Assembly: GCA_017428945.1 (NCBI GenBank)
Contig: JAFRPW010000027.1
Location: 71,202 to 109,760, forward strand
DNA: 38,559 nucleotides
Direction of reading: 5' to 3'
DNA from: Bacteroidales bacterium
GTDB taxonomy: Bacteria > Bacteroidota > Bacteroidia > Bacteroidales > UBA932
A program made the position numbers and the translations under genes. Shown piece by piece: positions 22,359 to 31,467 of this stretch. Numbering within the stretch: position 1 is the first letter of the stretch; each line of letters opens with the position of its first letter. The notes below the pieces were generated by a model, which saw only the letters and a program-made list of their open reading frames with translations, ran no database searches and had not been told where the DNA came from.

Positions 22359-24827
22359 TCACAGTATAGTCTTCTCGAAAGGAACCGGATAATCGGAATC
22401 GTTCACCTTCCGGTATTCAGAAGTGAATGCAGCATAGCGCAGCAGCGCGTCCTCATTCCTTTGGATGCGTACCAGTGCGCTTGTCGCATATTTGAGAGCA
22501 GTTTCGTCGAGCGGATCAAAATACAGGATCATATCGGCGATTTCGATGACCTCCTGCCATGAGTTCGACCTATATCGTCGGACGATCTCGCTCTGGAGGA
22601 CAGGCGACACGCCGTTCTCGATCCTGCTCTTGTAAGAGTCGAAGACAGGATCATCGACGTGCTTGAGGAACTTGCCGCGCGAAAGGACCGAAAGTATTCT
22701 GTCCATATCAGGTTCCCTGGAGCTGACCTGCCCGAGCAGATCTACTACGTCGCAGTAGCACGGCTCGCCCAGCACCAGACGATAATAGCCCTTGTCGAAA
22801 ACTATCGAGAGGCCTTCTACATCCGCCAGGCTGTTCCTGAGGTGATTGATGGCTACGCCGCGAGAATTCTTGACTTTCTCTTCCTCCTTGTCCGGCCAGA
22901 AGATGCTGCTCAGCCTCGAGGTCGACACGCCCTGGGAGTCGCTGTATTTTATGAGCAGCCAGAGGAGCTTTTTCTGCTGGGCGGAGATACGCCCGGTAAT
23001 ATCCCTGCCGTCTTTGTCGTTCACCTGGAAATCACCGAAAAGATAAATGGCGTTTGCCCTGTCGGGCTGTGAGAATTTTTTCTTTTCCGGATGACTTCGC
23101 GAGAGCAGATAGCCGTATCTTGCCCGGGCCCTTTCGCGTCTGTAGCGGATGTACAAGATGATTGCAAGGATCACGACCAGGGCGATCAGCCCGAATATGA
23201 CCAGCCAGGAAACCTGACGTGATCCGCCTGCCTCCACTTCTGCCAACGAGCGCGGCGGGTATGCCAGCGAGTATATCTTGAGGGTCGAACGAATGTCATC
23301 GTCGAAGACGAGCGTGGTGACGAAGAATTTCTTGAGATCGCTGTCGAGGTAAAGCGCCGCGTTGGTGAACATTTTGTCGGAGATGATCGGAATCTCATCT
23401 GCAAGAACCCTGTATGAACCATCTTCTATAGCGAATTCGTAAAGGCTGATGCGCGACACGCTCTTGTATTCAGGATAGCACAGGACGTAGAATTTATCTC
23501 CGTCTATGACCATTGTCCTTGCAGGCACGCAGTCTTCCCCCGCCCATTCGTGCTCCCAGAGCTTTTCGCACGATCCGCTGCCAAGATCGATGCGGTGCAG
23601 GTCGTAGAAGTACCTGCGCCCTACGATCTGTTCGCCGCATTCGTTGCCCATACCGCCGTAAACGTAGACCAGATCACCCTGCTGGCCTATGGCCGTAAAG
23701 TAGCGCGGGAAAAGCGTAGTGTTGTCGATGAGAGTATCGCGATGCCAGCGGTAATGCTCGTCCAGCGCATAGAATTCACCGTTGTACATCTTCTCTCCGA
23801 AGCCGCCGAAAAACTCGAAGCGGTCTCCACGCATAAACGAAGCATGGTGGTGGAACGGTTGCGAAAGATGGTCAGTGCTCACGACTGTCCAGTTTCCGGC
23901 CTCAGGGTCGAGGCATGCTATAGTCGGAGCGCCTTCCTGCCGGCCGTAACAAAACGGCTCGTAAGCATAGAGCCTGCCTTCGCGCATGAAGCTCATGCCG
24001 AGATTGATGGACAGCGGAGAGTGGACGCGGCGTTCGCTGACCTGGCCGGATATCACGTCATATGTATATAAGGAGTCGCTGCTGAAATAATAGAAACACT
24101 TCCTTTCCGGATCATAATTGGCTCCGGCGTTGGTCCAGCAGTGGAGTTCTGCGATTTGAGACCACTCCAGGGATTCCCTGATGAGCCAAGTCGGATTCGT
24201 GACCGTGCCTTTGATCCTGGAGAGCCGGTCCCTTACACTGGTCCCGGCAGACTCGTCGAGCGGGAAAGAGTATTCTGTCTTGTCACCCGAAACCCGCAGG
24301 TCACGGATGGCAAATGAGGGAACGTCGATAATGAAACCGCTGCGTCCGAACTGAATTTTCGGAAAGAAGGAATCCGGCAGATCCGCCTTCTCAGCGAACA
24401 CCTTGTCTCCCAACGAAAGATAAACTGAATCTTTGTGGGAGTTGAACTCAAGCTTGACATCAACCCATCTGAGCGGAGGAAGGTCCTCCTTGTCGAGCTC
24501 CGCCTTTATGAGGCTGAACCTTCCCTCTTCGTTGAGACGCATCGTAAGACTTTGCCCCCTGTCGTAAGAAAGGTTCCAGATGGAGCCGGATTCTCCCTGG
24601 TCGGTGATCCTGAGGATGTAACCGAAATCGGATGTGTTGTATGTACACATCGAGAAGCAGATGGAGAGCCAGCCGTCGAGCCTGACTCGCTTGTCGCCGA
24701 AGACATCATACGAAGTCCTCTCCGCGATGCGCTTGTCCATACCCTGGAATCTGAGTCCCTGGGCGAAAGCCGGGGCAAACGCACAAAAAATGGCGATTAA
24801 TGCTAAAAAATATTTAGACCTCCTCAT
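22359..24827 (-). CDS. One-component membrane regulator: LamG/Kelch-like sensor, TM helix, SARP-like DNA-binding domain
   Basis: 822 aa. A type I signal (1-22, AFAQ) exports the N-terminal part. Residues about 25-215 look like a LamG/concanavalin-type sandwich; 230-530 contain Kelch-like blades (repeated GG before a short Y/F strand: FEFFGGFGEKMYNGEFYALD, VYVYGGMGNE). One TM helix lies at about 540-562 followed by RYRRERARARYG. The cytoplasmic part starts with IYLFGDFQVNDKDG and includes SAQQKKLLWLLIKY, FWPDKEEEKVKNSRGVAINHLRNSL and GYYRL, which is the OmpR/SARP-type winged helix (about 593-690), and ends in a helical BTAD-like domain. It lacks kinase and receiver domains. Divergent position next to the SusCD locus implies it senses mannan-derived sugar in the periplasm and activates the locus; that is inference. 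Confidence 0.82.
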   Translation of the reverse strand: MRRSKYFLALIAIFCAFAPAFAQGLRFQGMDKRIAERTSYDVFGDKRVRLDGWLSICFSMCTYNTSDFGYILRITDQGESGSIWNLSYDRGQSLTMRLNEEGRFSLIKAELDKEDLPPLRWVDVKLEFNSHKDSVYLSLGDKVFAEKADLPDSFFPKIQFGRSGFIIDVPSFAIRDLRVSGDKTEYSFPLDESAGTSVRDRLSRIKGTVTNPTWLIRESLEWSQIAELHCWTNAGANYDPERKCFYYFSSDSLYTYDVISGQVSERRVHSPLSINLGMSFMREGRLYAYEPFCYGRQEGAPTIACLDPEAGNWTVVSTDHLSQPFHHHASFMRGDRFEFFGGFGEKMYNGEFYALDEHYRWHRDTLIDNTTLFPRYFTAIGQQGDLVYVYGGMGNECGEQIVGRRYFYDLHRIDLGSGSCEKLWEHEWAGEDCVPARTMVIDGDKFYVLCYPEYKSVSRISLYEFAIEDGSYRVLADEIPIISDKMFTNAALYLDSDLKKFFVTTLVFDDDIRSTLKIYSLAYPPRSLAEVEAGGSRQVSWLVIFGLIALVVILAIILYIRYRRERARARYGYLLSRSHPEKKKFSQPDRANAIYLFGDFQVNDKDGRDITGRISAQQKKLLWLLIKYSDSQGVSTSRLSSIFWPDKEEEKVKNSRGVAINHLRNSLADVEGLSIVFDKGYYRLVLGEPCYCDVVDLLGQVSSREPDMDRILSVLSRGKFLKHVDDPVFDSYKSRIENGVSPVLQSEIVRRYRSNSWQEVIEIADMILYFDPLDETALKYATSALVRIQRNEDALLRYAAFTSEYRKVNDSDYPVPFEKTIL

Positions 24828-24979
24828 AATTAACCGGATATACCCCGAAAATTAAAAAAAATAACCCGATTAACAAAAATAATTCGCAAATTAATCCATG
24901 AATAACCGACAGGTTAATCTTATAGTTTTAGTTTTGCGTGTAAAATAACGCTGACTCCAAACCCATTAATACAAACCAC
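24828..24979. promoter_or_regulatory. divergent control region of the mannan locus
   Basis: 152 AT-rich bases between the regulator and the first PUL gene. TAGTTTTG (24929-24936) fits TAnnTTTG and sits 43 bases before the ATG. Upstream, GATTAAC (24868-24874) and GTTAATC (24913-24919) are exact inverted copies, and ATAACC-type words recur at 24861 and 24902. No -33 TTTG is present, which suits an activator-dependent promoter. Binding by the divergent regulator is inference. Confidence 0.5.
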
Positions 24980-26848
24980 ATGAAAACGAAACATCTATTT
25001 TTGATGATGGCCGGCCTTCTTCTGGTCGGATCAATGGCAGCCACATCCTGCAACAAGGAAGGGAAGCCTAAAGAAAACACTCCGGCGACCAAGACCGGAA
25101 CGGTACGGGGAACCGTTACCGCAGACGACGGTTCTGCACTTGCAGACGTAAATGTCGCCGTCGGAGAGCTTACAGCCGTTACCGCAGCAGACGGTACCTA
25201 CTCTATCGCGAACGTACCTCAGGACAAGTGCAGCGTAGTATTCAAGAAGACCGGCTTCGCCGATGCAACCATCGCCCTCACAGCCGCTTCGTTCAAGGAT
25301 GGCGTTGCTACTGCCGATGCAATCATGGAAGTTGCCTGCGCAGTGATCGAGGGCGTTGTCTATATGGGAGAAGCCCCTCTCGCTGATGTAACCGTAAACC
25401 TCAACGGCGGAGCACAGACTCTCGTGACCGCTGCTGACGGTGCTTTCAAGTTCGAGAACCTTATCCTGGACAACTACAAACTCACCTTCACGGCCAAAGG
25501 TTGCCCTACAGTCGAGAAGACGGTCGCAAAGACCGATTTCAAGGCGGCAGACAAATACGTCGTCACGCTTGATGCCATCAACATGAGCGCGCTCGAGGTT
25601 CTCCCTGAACTCACACTCTCCCAGCTCGAAGCCGCAGCCCAGGACTGGAGCTACAATGAGTTCAGAGGCGGACGCAACGGAGACGACTATCCGCACTTCG
25701 ACTGGTCTACCGACTTCTTCTACTGCTATGTCGGCTACTCACACATCGGGTGGCTTGAGGAGCAGAATGAGGGAACTACCGTCCAGATCAGGAATGACGC
25801 AAACCAGGGACATCAGGACAACCCCGCCGACCTTGAGAACTTCGACTCCTATGTGTTCGGCCGCAAGGCTATCACTGCCGACAACTGCAAGATGTACCTG
25901 AAGCTCCGCACCCACGGAGGACTTGCAAAATTCGGCGTCATGGTAGTAGATCCCACCGCAGCTGACCCTACCGGCGTGAGAATCGGCGGAATCTGCGAGT
26001 ACGACAACGACAGCTACACCAACGGTGACGGCGATCGTCCGGACTTCGAATACGACCTCAGCGCTTACATCGGAAAGACCATCTACATCGCAATCGGCAT
26101 CTACCGCGCAGAGACCGGTGACTATTGGCATCAGCTCGTACTTCGCCGCATCGTCTTCGCCAAGGAGCGTCCGAGCGACTGGGGATGGTGCCCGGGCGAA
26201 GAACTCACGGAGGTTGGAACCAACTGGCACATGACCAAGGAAATGGTCCGCTCTACGATGCCTGTCACCCAGACCAAGGTTTTCACCGGGATCTCCGAGA
26301 TCGGCGGCGACCGCGGCAACTACGCCGAAGCGTACGGTTCCTGGCGCAGCCAGAATCACCTCATGGGATACTGGGCTATGGTTCCTGTCCACAAAGACAC
26401 CGAGCCTTTCCCCGGCGAGGGCTTCGTGATCAAGACCAACGGCGGCGGCACTGCAGCTTCGCTCGACGAGCCTCAGGCTTACATATACGCCAAGCTCCCT
26501 ATCGCAGCAGGGTCAGACAAGATGACCATGCGCGTACGTAACTTCAACACCAACAACGCAACCTGGTTCAAGGTCATCGCCATTACCGAGGACTGCAAAG
26601 TTGCCAACCTCGAGGCGTCGGAGACCCTTAAGGGACCGGACGACCGCAATATTCTCGAGAGAACTGACGGCGCATACAAGATGATCAGCGAGGGTGGCGG
26701 AAAGGACAACCCTGACGACTACACCAAACTTGTGTTCGACCTCTCTGCTTACGACGGCAGCAACGTAATCATCGCCATAGCTGTCTACAAGGGCGAGGAG
26801 AACGACGACGAGTGCAAGCTCGCCTTCCACAGCATCGTACTTGAATAA
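24980..26848 (+). CDS. Lipoprotein with two carboxypeptidase-regulatory-like domains and two beta-sandwich modules; candidate mannan-binding protein
   Basis: 622 aa, first gene of the PUL. The lipobox is MAATSC (Cys24). Two successive CarboxypepD_reg-like Ig-type domains are at about 40-115 (TVRGTVTADDGSALADVNV, AADGTYSIANVP) and 118-195 (IEGVVYMGEAPLADVTVNL, AADGAFKFENL). Two further modules, about 220-395 and 420-622, end alike: FEYDLSAYIGKTIYIAIGIYRA with LRRIVFA, and FDLSAYDGSNVIIAIAVYKG with FHSIVLE, so they are an internal duplication. No catalytic motif is visible. By position and make-up it is a likely surface glycan-binding lipoprotein, but the ligand is inferred from the neighbouring enzymes. 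The stop overlaps the GH76 start by one base. Confidence 0.8.
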   Translation: MKTKHLFLMMAGLLLVGSMAATSCNKEGKPKENTPATKTGTVRGTVTADDGSALADVNVAVGELTAVTAADGTYSIANVPQDKCSVVFKKTGFADATIALTAASFKDGVATADAIMEVACAVIEGVVYMGEAPLADVTVNLNGGAQTLVTAADGAFKFENLILDNYKLTFTAKGCPTVEKTVAKTDFKAADKYVVTLDAINMSALEVLPELTLSQLEAAAQDWSYNEFRGGRNGDDYPHFDWSTDFFYCYVGYSHIGWLEEQNEGTTVQIRNDANQGHQDNPADLENFDSYVFGRKAITADNCKMYLKLRTHGGLAKFGVMVVDPTAADPTGVRIGGICEYDNDSYTNGDGDRPDFEYDLSAYIGKTIYIAIGIYRAETGDYWHQLVLRRIVFAKERPSDWGWCPGEELTEVGTNWHMTKEMVRSTMPVTQTKVFTGISEIGGDRGNYAEAYGSWRSQNHLMGYWAMVPVHKDTEPFPGEGFVIKTNGGGTAASLDEPQAYIYAKLPIAAGSDKMTMRVRNFNTNNATWFKVIAITEDCKVANLEASETLKGPDDRNILERTDGAYKMISEGGGKDNPDDYTKLVFDLSAYDGSNVIIAIAVYKGEENDDECKLAFHSIVLE

Positions 26849-28305
26849 TGAAACGAACCCTTTTCCTATATGCAGTACTGCTGGCTTTCCTGTCCAGCTG
26901 TACTGCGTGTACGGAAAGGACGCCTGCAGATCCTGACGATCCCATCGAGGTGCAGCCGACGGATAAAAAAGACGCACTTTCCGACGCAAAACAGGACTTG
27001 ACACGCTCCCTCCGGATTCTGGAGGCGGCCAGGAAATTCTATTTCGACGGCAAGACCATGTACAGGTACTACAACCCATTCACCGGCACCCGCCCGTCGG
27101 AGAAGGCCAGCGTCTGGATGTACACGTCTTCGATCGAAGCCGTCAACGCTTTTCTCGCAGGAATCTCAGAACTTAAAGAAGCCGGAGACGCCTCGCTCTA
27201 TGATCAGTATTACGGCACATGGAGCGGGGTTCTCTCCGAACTGATCAGCGGCCTCGACTGGTATGAAGGGACCTTCAGCCTGATCTCATACACCGGCCGT
27301 GCGGACTGGTCCGTTTACGGAGTAAACCGCGGAACCAGCCCCCATACGGCAGCCGTCGACGGAATCAACAACGTCTACGACGACCAGGAGTGGCTCGTAC
27401 GCGAACTTCTCCACTCCTACAGGATCACCGGAGAAGAAAAATATCTGGTCAAGGCCGAATATCTTGCATCCTATGTCATCGACGGCTGGGACTGTACCCT
27501 CAAGAGCGACGGCACCGAGCACGGGGGCATCGTCTGGGGGCCGGGATACATCACCAAACACTCGTGCTCGAACGGTCCTTTCATAAGCCCGCTCGTCCGC
27601 CTTGCCGAACACTACAAGGATAAGGATGTGACGACCGTGCACCATTATATCGGAACCGACAAGAAAAGACTCGTGGAGACGATGGACAAGAGCGAATACT
27701 ACCTTATGTATGCGCGCAAGGTCTACGATTTCCAGAAGAACAATCTCTACAACAAGAACAAGGGCGTCTATTACGACATGCTTGGGGCCAAAGGCGACGG
27801 CGTCAACTATGAGGAGGTAGACGGCGTGACCTACAGGGCCAACAACGAAGAACAGCGCGCAAGCGGAGAGTTTTACACGTACAATACGGGTACGATGCTC
27901 TCGGGCGCTGCCGACCTTTACAGAATTACGGGAGAGCCTGCATATCTGGACGATATGACCTACACCTCTTCCGCAGCATTCCGCAACTTCGCCGTCAAGT
28001 CTGACGGTATCGAGGGATGCTACGAATATCCGGTCGACGGTTTCTCCAACTGGTTCAACAGCGTACTGCTGCGCGGTTGGGTGGACGTGTCGCCTTACTA
28101 CCCGAACGTAGATCTTCAGGTCATGAGCTTCCAGCACAACCTCGACTACGCATTCGAGAACAATCTTTACAAGGGGTTGCTTCCACCGAACCTGCTCTGT
28201 CCATGGAACACCATCCAGACCTATTGCAAGACTGAGGGCATGTTCGAATTCGCCTACGCCGCGGAATATGCGGTATTGGCGCACTATATCCTGAATAAAA
28301 AGTAA
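26848..28305 (+). CDS. GH76 endo-alpha-1,6-mannanase, lipoprotein
   Basis: 485 aa. Lipobox FLSSC (Cys18) and a Thr/Pro/Asp-rich linker suggest surface display. The (alpha/alpha)6 catalytic domain has the family's Asp-Asp catalytic pair in NVYDDQEWLVRELL (Asp178-Asp179), then GGIVWGPGYITKHSCSNGPF and YNTGTMLSGAADLYRITG. GH76 enzymes cut the alpha-1,6-mannan backbone of yeast mannan endo-wise. A surface enzyme of this sort would make oligosaccharides for the SusC/D importer encoded next. The start shares one base with the preceding stop. Confidence 0.9.
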   Translation: MKRTLFLYAVLLAFLSSCTACTERTPADPDDPIEVQPTDKKDALSDAKQDLTRSLRILEAARKFYFDGKTMYRYYNPFTGTRPSEKASVWMYTSSIEAVNAFLAGISELKEAGDASLYDQYYGTWSGVLSELISGLDWYEGTFSLISYTGRADWSVYGVNRGTSPHTAAVDGINNVYDDQEWLVRELLHSYRITGEEKYLVKAEYLASYVIDGWDCTLKSDGTEHGGIVWGPGYITKHSCSNGPFISPLVRLAEHYKDKDVTTVHHYIGTDKKRLVETMDKSEYYLMYARKVYDFQKNNLYNKNKGVYYDMLGAKGDGVNYEEVDGVTYRANNEEQRASGEFYTYNTGTMLSGAADLYRITGEPAYLDDMTYTSSAAFRNFAVKSDGIEGCYEYPVDGFSNWFNSVLLRGWVDVSPYYPNVDLQVMSFQHNLDYAFENNLYKGLLPPNLLCPWNTIQTYCKTEGMFEFAYAAEYAVLAHYILNKK

Positions 28306-28314
28306 TACGACTAT

Positions 28315-31300
28315 ATGGGACGAAGGTTGATTCTCTCAATCACAGGATTGCTGATCGCGCTGAGCCTCTCCGCCCAGACGATACGTATCACCGGAACCGT
28401 CTTCGACGGGACCGGGCAGCCGCTTGCGGGCACGGGCGTGCTCATCAAGGGCACCACATCCGGTACGGCAACCGACCTGAACGGACATTACATCATCACG
28501 GCTCCTGTTGACGCGATTCTGGTATTCTCCTGTCTGGGATACACCACGCACTTTGAGAGCGTGGACGGCCGCAGCGAAATCAATGCGGTCCTTTCCGAGG
28601 ACAGCACCTATCTAGAGAGCGTCGTGGTCGTAGGCTACGGCACAAGGAAGAAAGGCTCAATAACAGGATCCGTTGTCGGAGTCAATGGCGACGACATGCT
28701 CAGAACCAAATCCGAGAACCCTCAGAACATGCTCACCGGCCGGCTCCCCGGCGTGCGCGTCTGGCAGAAATCCGCCGAGCCGGGCAGCTACAGCAATAGT
28801 TTCGATATCCGCGGCCTTGGCAGTCCGCTCGTCATCATCGACGGCGTCCCCCGTACGATTGAAGACTTCCAGCGGCTCAATGCAAACGACATAGACAACG
28901 TCTCCGTGCTCAAGGATGCATCGGCAGCCATCTATGGCCTGCGGGGAGGCAACGGAGTTCTGCTCGTTACCACCAAATCGGGCGGAGAAGGCAAGAACGA
29001 AGTCAGGTACAACGGCTCTTTCACCTTCCAGTTTCCTTCGACTATGCCTGAACTTGCCGGCGCCATCGATGCGATGACCCTCTACAACGAGCAATCGATG
29101 AACAAGTCCGACGGTACCGGAACCATCGCCTTCACCCGGGACTACATGGACCTCTACCGGAACGGCTCCCGCACGGCAGAGGATTGGAACTCTCTTGTAT
29201 TTTCGGGCTGGGCTCCTCAGAGCCAGCACGACATAAGCATCTCCGGAGGCACCGGGAAGATCCAGTACTATGTCAGCATGGGATATCAATATCAGCAGAG
29301 CTTCTTCAAGAGCGGAGACCTTAATTACAACAAATACAATCTGCGCTCGAACATCACGGCAGAACTGGTCCAAGGTCTCAAGATTAACCTGAACATCAGC
29401 GGTCTTGCCGACGAAAAGAACACTCCTGATTCTGACGCAGTGACCCTTATCCGCAACCTCTGGAAACAGGGCGTCCTCTTCCCTGCTTACGCAGACGAAG
29501 GGCGGACGATGCTCAACTACGAAGGTCTCAATCTCGAACAGAACACCGTCGCCATGATGAGCTCCGAGGTGTCCGGATACAAGAAATACAGGCAGAAACA
29601 GTTCCAGTCTTCCATCTCGCTGGAATATGACTTCGGCACTCTCACAGATTTCCTGAAGGGCCTTTCGCTCAAGGGCATGGGCAGCTTCGATTTCCGCCTG
29701 GACGACAACGAGGCCTTCCGCAAGTCCTACAACCTCTATGCTAAGAACGAACTGACGGGAGAGTATCTCGCTAAGGCATACGCCGACCACACCGACAGGC
29801 TTACGCGCCAGAACTATACCAAACAGCAGATGATGGCCCAGATACTGCTCAACTACGAGCGCACCTTCGACAAACACGAAGTCGGGGCCATGCTCGGCAT
29901 GGAGGTTCAGCGCAGGACCGGCGACAATTACTACTTCTACGGCGACCTCATCTTCAGTTCTCCGTATTTCACCGCCCTCAAGGACAACGTCGAGTCGACC
30001 TTCGTCGGCATCGACAGCAACATAGGCTCATTCTACGACCTGGCTTACCAGTCTTTCATCGGACGCCTCAACTACTCTTACGACGGGCGTTATCTGCTTG
30101 AAGGTCAGTTCCGCTACGACGGTTCTTCCAAGTTCGCACCCGGATATGAATGGGGATTTTTCCCTTCAATCTCCGCAGGCTGGCGCATCTCGCAGGAACC
30201 ATGGTTCAAGGATCTTTCCTTCCTGTCGTTCATCAACCAGTTCAAGTTCAGGATCAGCTACGGCACGCTCGGCGACGACAGCGGCCTCAACTATCAGTGG
30301 ATTACAGGTTACACCTATCCCGCCGGAGCGCACAACCCGACCCAGGGCAGCTACAACGGCTATGCCGGCGCATATCTGTTCGACGGCAGCGTGGTGAAAG
30401 GAGCCGACGCCTCATCGCTTCCCAACACCAAAATCTCCTGGCTCACCTCCCATTCTTTCAATGTGGGTGCCGACTTCGAGGCCTGGGACGGATTATTCGG
30501 GTTCACCTTCGATTACTTCACGCGCACGAGGACCGGTATCTTCGCACGCAATTCCTCTTCCCTTCCGACCGTCGTCGGCAACTCCGCTCCGGTGGAAAAC
30601 CTCAACTCCGACATGAACCTTGGACTCGAACTCGAACTCAGCCACCGCAACAAGATCGGAGACTTCCGTTACGCAGTGAAGGGTATCGCCACAATCACCC
30701 GCCAGAAATATCTCACGGCTCTCGGCCAGGGTCCTTATGGAAACAGCTACGACCGCTGGCGCAACGACAATCTCACGAACCGTTATCAGGGCATCCAGTT
30801 CGGATACGAAAGCGCAGGCAGGTTCACCGGCTGGGAAGATATCTGGACATACGGACAGTACAAGGAAAACAATCTGCTTCCCGGAGATTATAAATACGTC
30901 GACTGGAACGAAGACGGCGAAATCAACGGCTTGGACGAGCATCCATACGCTTTCGACCAGACTCCTTGGATGAACTACTCGCTCTCCTTCGACGGAAGCT
31001 GGAAAAACTTTGACTTCAGCATCCTGTTCCAGGGTTCCGCCCTCGGTTCTTATATGTATGACGAGCCTCTGTACTCGATTTGGGGCACCTTCGGGGGCGG
31101 TGCGCTCGACCTTTATCTGGACCGCTGGCACCCTGCGGCCGAGATGGTCAATCCTTACGACCAGACTCTCGCCTGGGTGAGCGGGGATCATGCCTTTACA
31201 GGCCACTCACCTCTGAAGAACTCTTCCTTCAACAGAGTCAGCACAAGTTATCTGCGCCTGAAGAGCATCGAACTTGGTTACACGTTGCAGGATTTCGGAC

Positions 31301-31455
31301 TCAGGAACACGAGCCTGAGGATCTTCGCCAACGCTTACAACATTTTCACGCTGACCGGTATGAAATACGTCGATCCGGAGCACCCGGATTCCGACTACGG
31401 AAGGATGTACCCTCTCAACAAGACGGTCACGGTAGGTCTCAACTTAAATTTTTAG
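28315..31455 (+). CDS. SusC/RagA-type TonB-dependent transporter
   Basis: Outer-membrane importer (1046 aa). A type I signal (ending LSAQ) precedes a CarboxypepD_reg domain (ITGTVFDGTGQPLAGTGVLIKG, about 24-100), then the typical SusC segment ESVVVVGYGTRKKGSITGSV, the plug with NMLTGRLPGVRVWQ, DIRGLGSPLVIIDGVPR and SVLKDASAAIYGLRGGNGVLLVTTK, and a 22-strand-type barrel ending in TVTVGLNLNF with a C-terminal aromatic. It would import mannooligosaccharides made by GH76 together with the SusD protein next to it. Confidence 0.95.
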   Translation: MGRRLILSITGLLIALSLSAQTIRITGTVFDGTGQPLAGTGVLIKGTTSGTATDLNGHYIITAPVDAILVFSCLGYTTHFESVDGRSEINAVLSEDSTYLESVVVVGYGTRKKGSITGSVVGVNGDDMLRTKSENPQNMLTGRLPGVRVWQKSAEPGSYSNSFDIRGLGSPLVIIDGVPRTIEDFQRLNANDIDNVSVLKDASAAIYGLRGGNGVLLVTTKSGGEGKNEVRYNGSFTFQFPSTMPELAGAIDAMTLYNEQSMNKSDGTGTIAFTRDYMDLYRNGSRTAEDWNSLVFSGWAPQSQHDISISGGTGKIQYYVSMGYQYQQSFFKSGDLNYNKYNLRSNITAELVQGLKINLNISGLADEKNTPDSDAVTLIRNLWKQGVLFPAYADEGRTMLNYEGLNLEQNTVAMMSSEVSGYKKYRQKQFQSSISLEYDFGTLTDFLKGLSLKGMGSFDFRLDDNEAFRKSYNLYAKNELTGEYLAKAYADHTDRLTRQNYTKQQMMAQILLNYERTFDKHEVGAMLGMEVQRRTGDNYYFYGDLIFSSPYFTALKDNVESTFVGIDSNIGSFYDLAYQSFIGRLNYSYDGRYLLEGQFRYDGSSKFAPGYEWGFFPSISAGWRISQEPWFKDLSFLSFINQFKFRISYGTLGDDSGLNYQWITGYTYPAGAHNPTQGSYNGYAGAYLFDGSVVKGADASSLPNTKISWLTSHSFNVGADFEAWDGLFGFTFDYFTRTRTGIFARNSSSLPTVVGNSAPVENLNSDMNLGLELELSHRNKIGDFRYAVKGIATITRQKYLTALGQGPYGNSYDRWRNDNLTNRYQGIQFGYESAGRFTGWEDIWTYGQYKENNLLPGDYKYVDWNEDGEINGLDEHPYAFDQTPWMNYSLSFDGSWKNFDFSILFQGSALGSYMYDEPLYSIWGTFGGGALDLYLDRWHPAAEMVNPYDQTLAWVSGDHAFTGHSPLKNSSFNRVSTSYLRLKSIELGYTLQDFGLRNTSLRIFANAYNIFTLTGMKYVDPEHPDSDYGRMYPLNKTVTVGLNLNF

Positions 31456-31467
31456 GAGGAGCAAAAG

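Noticed and set aside
28657-29877. 406-codon antisense open frame over the SusC gene
   Set aside because: SusC motifs run through the whole sense strand; the antisense product is Val/Gly/His-rich without domains.
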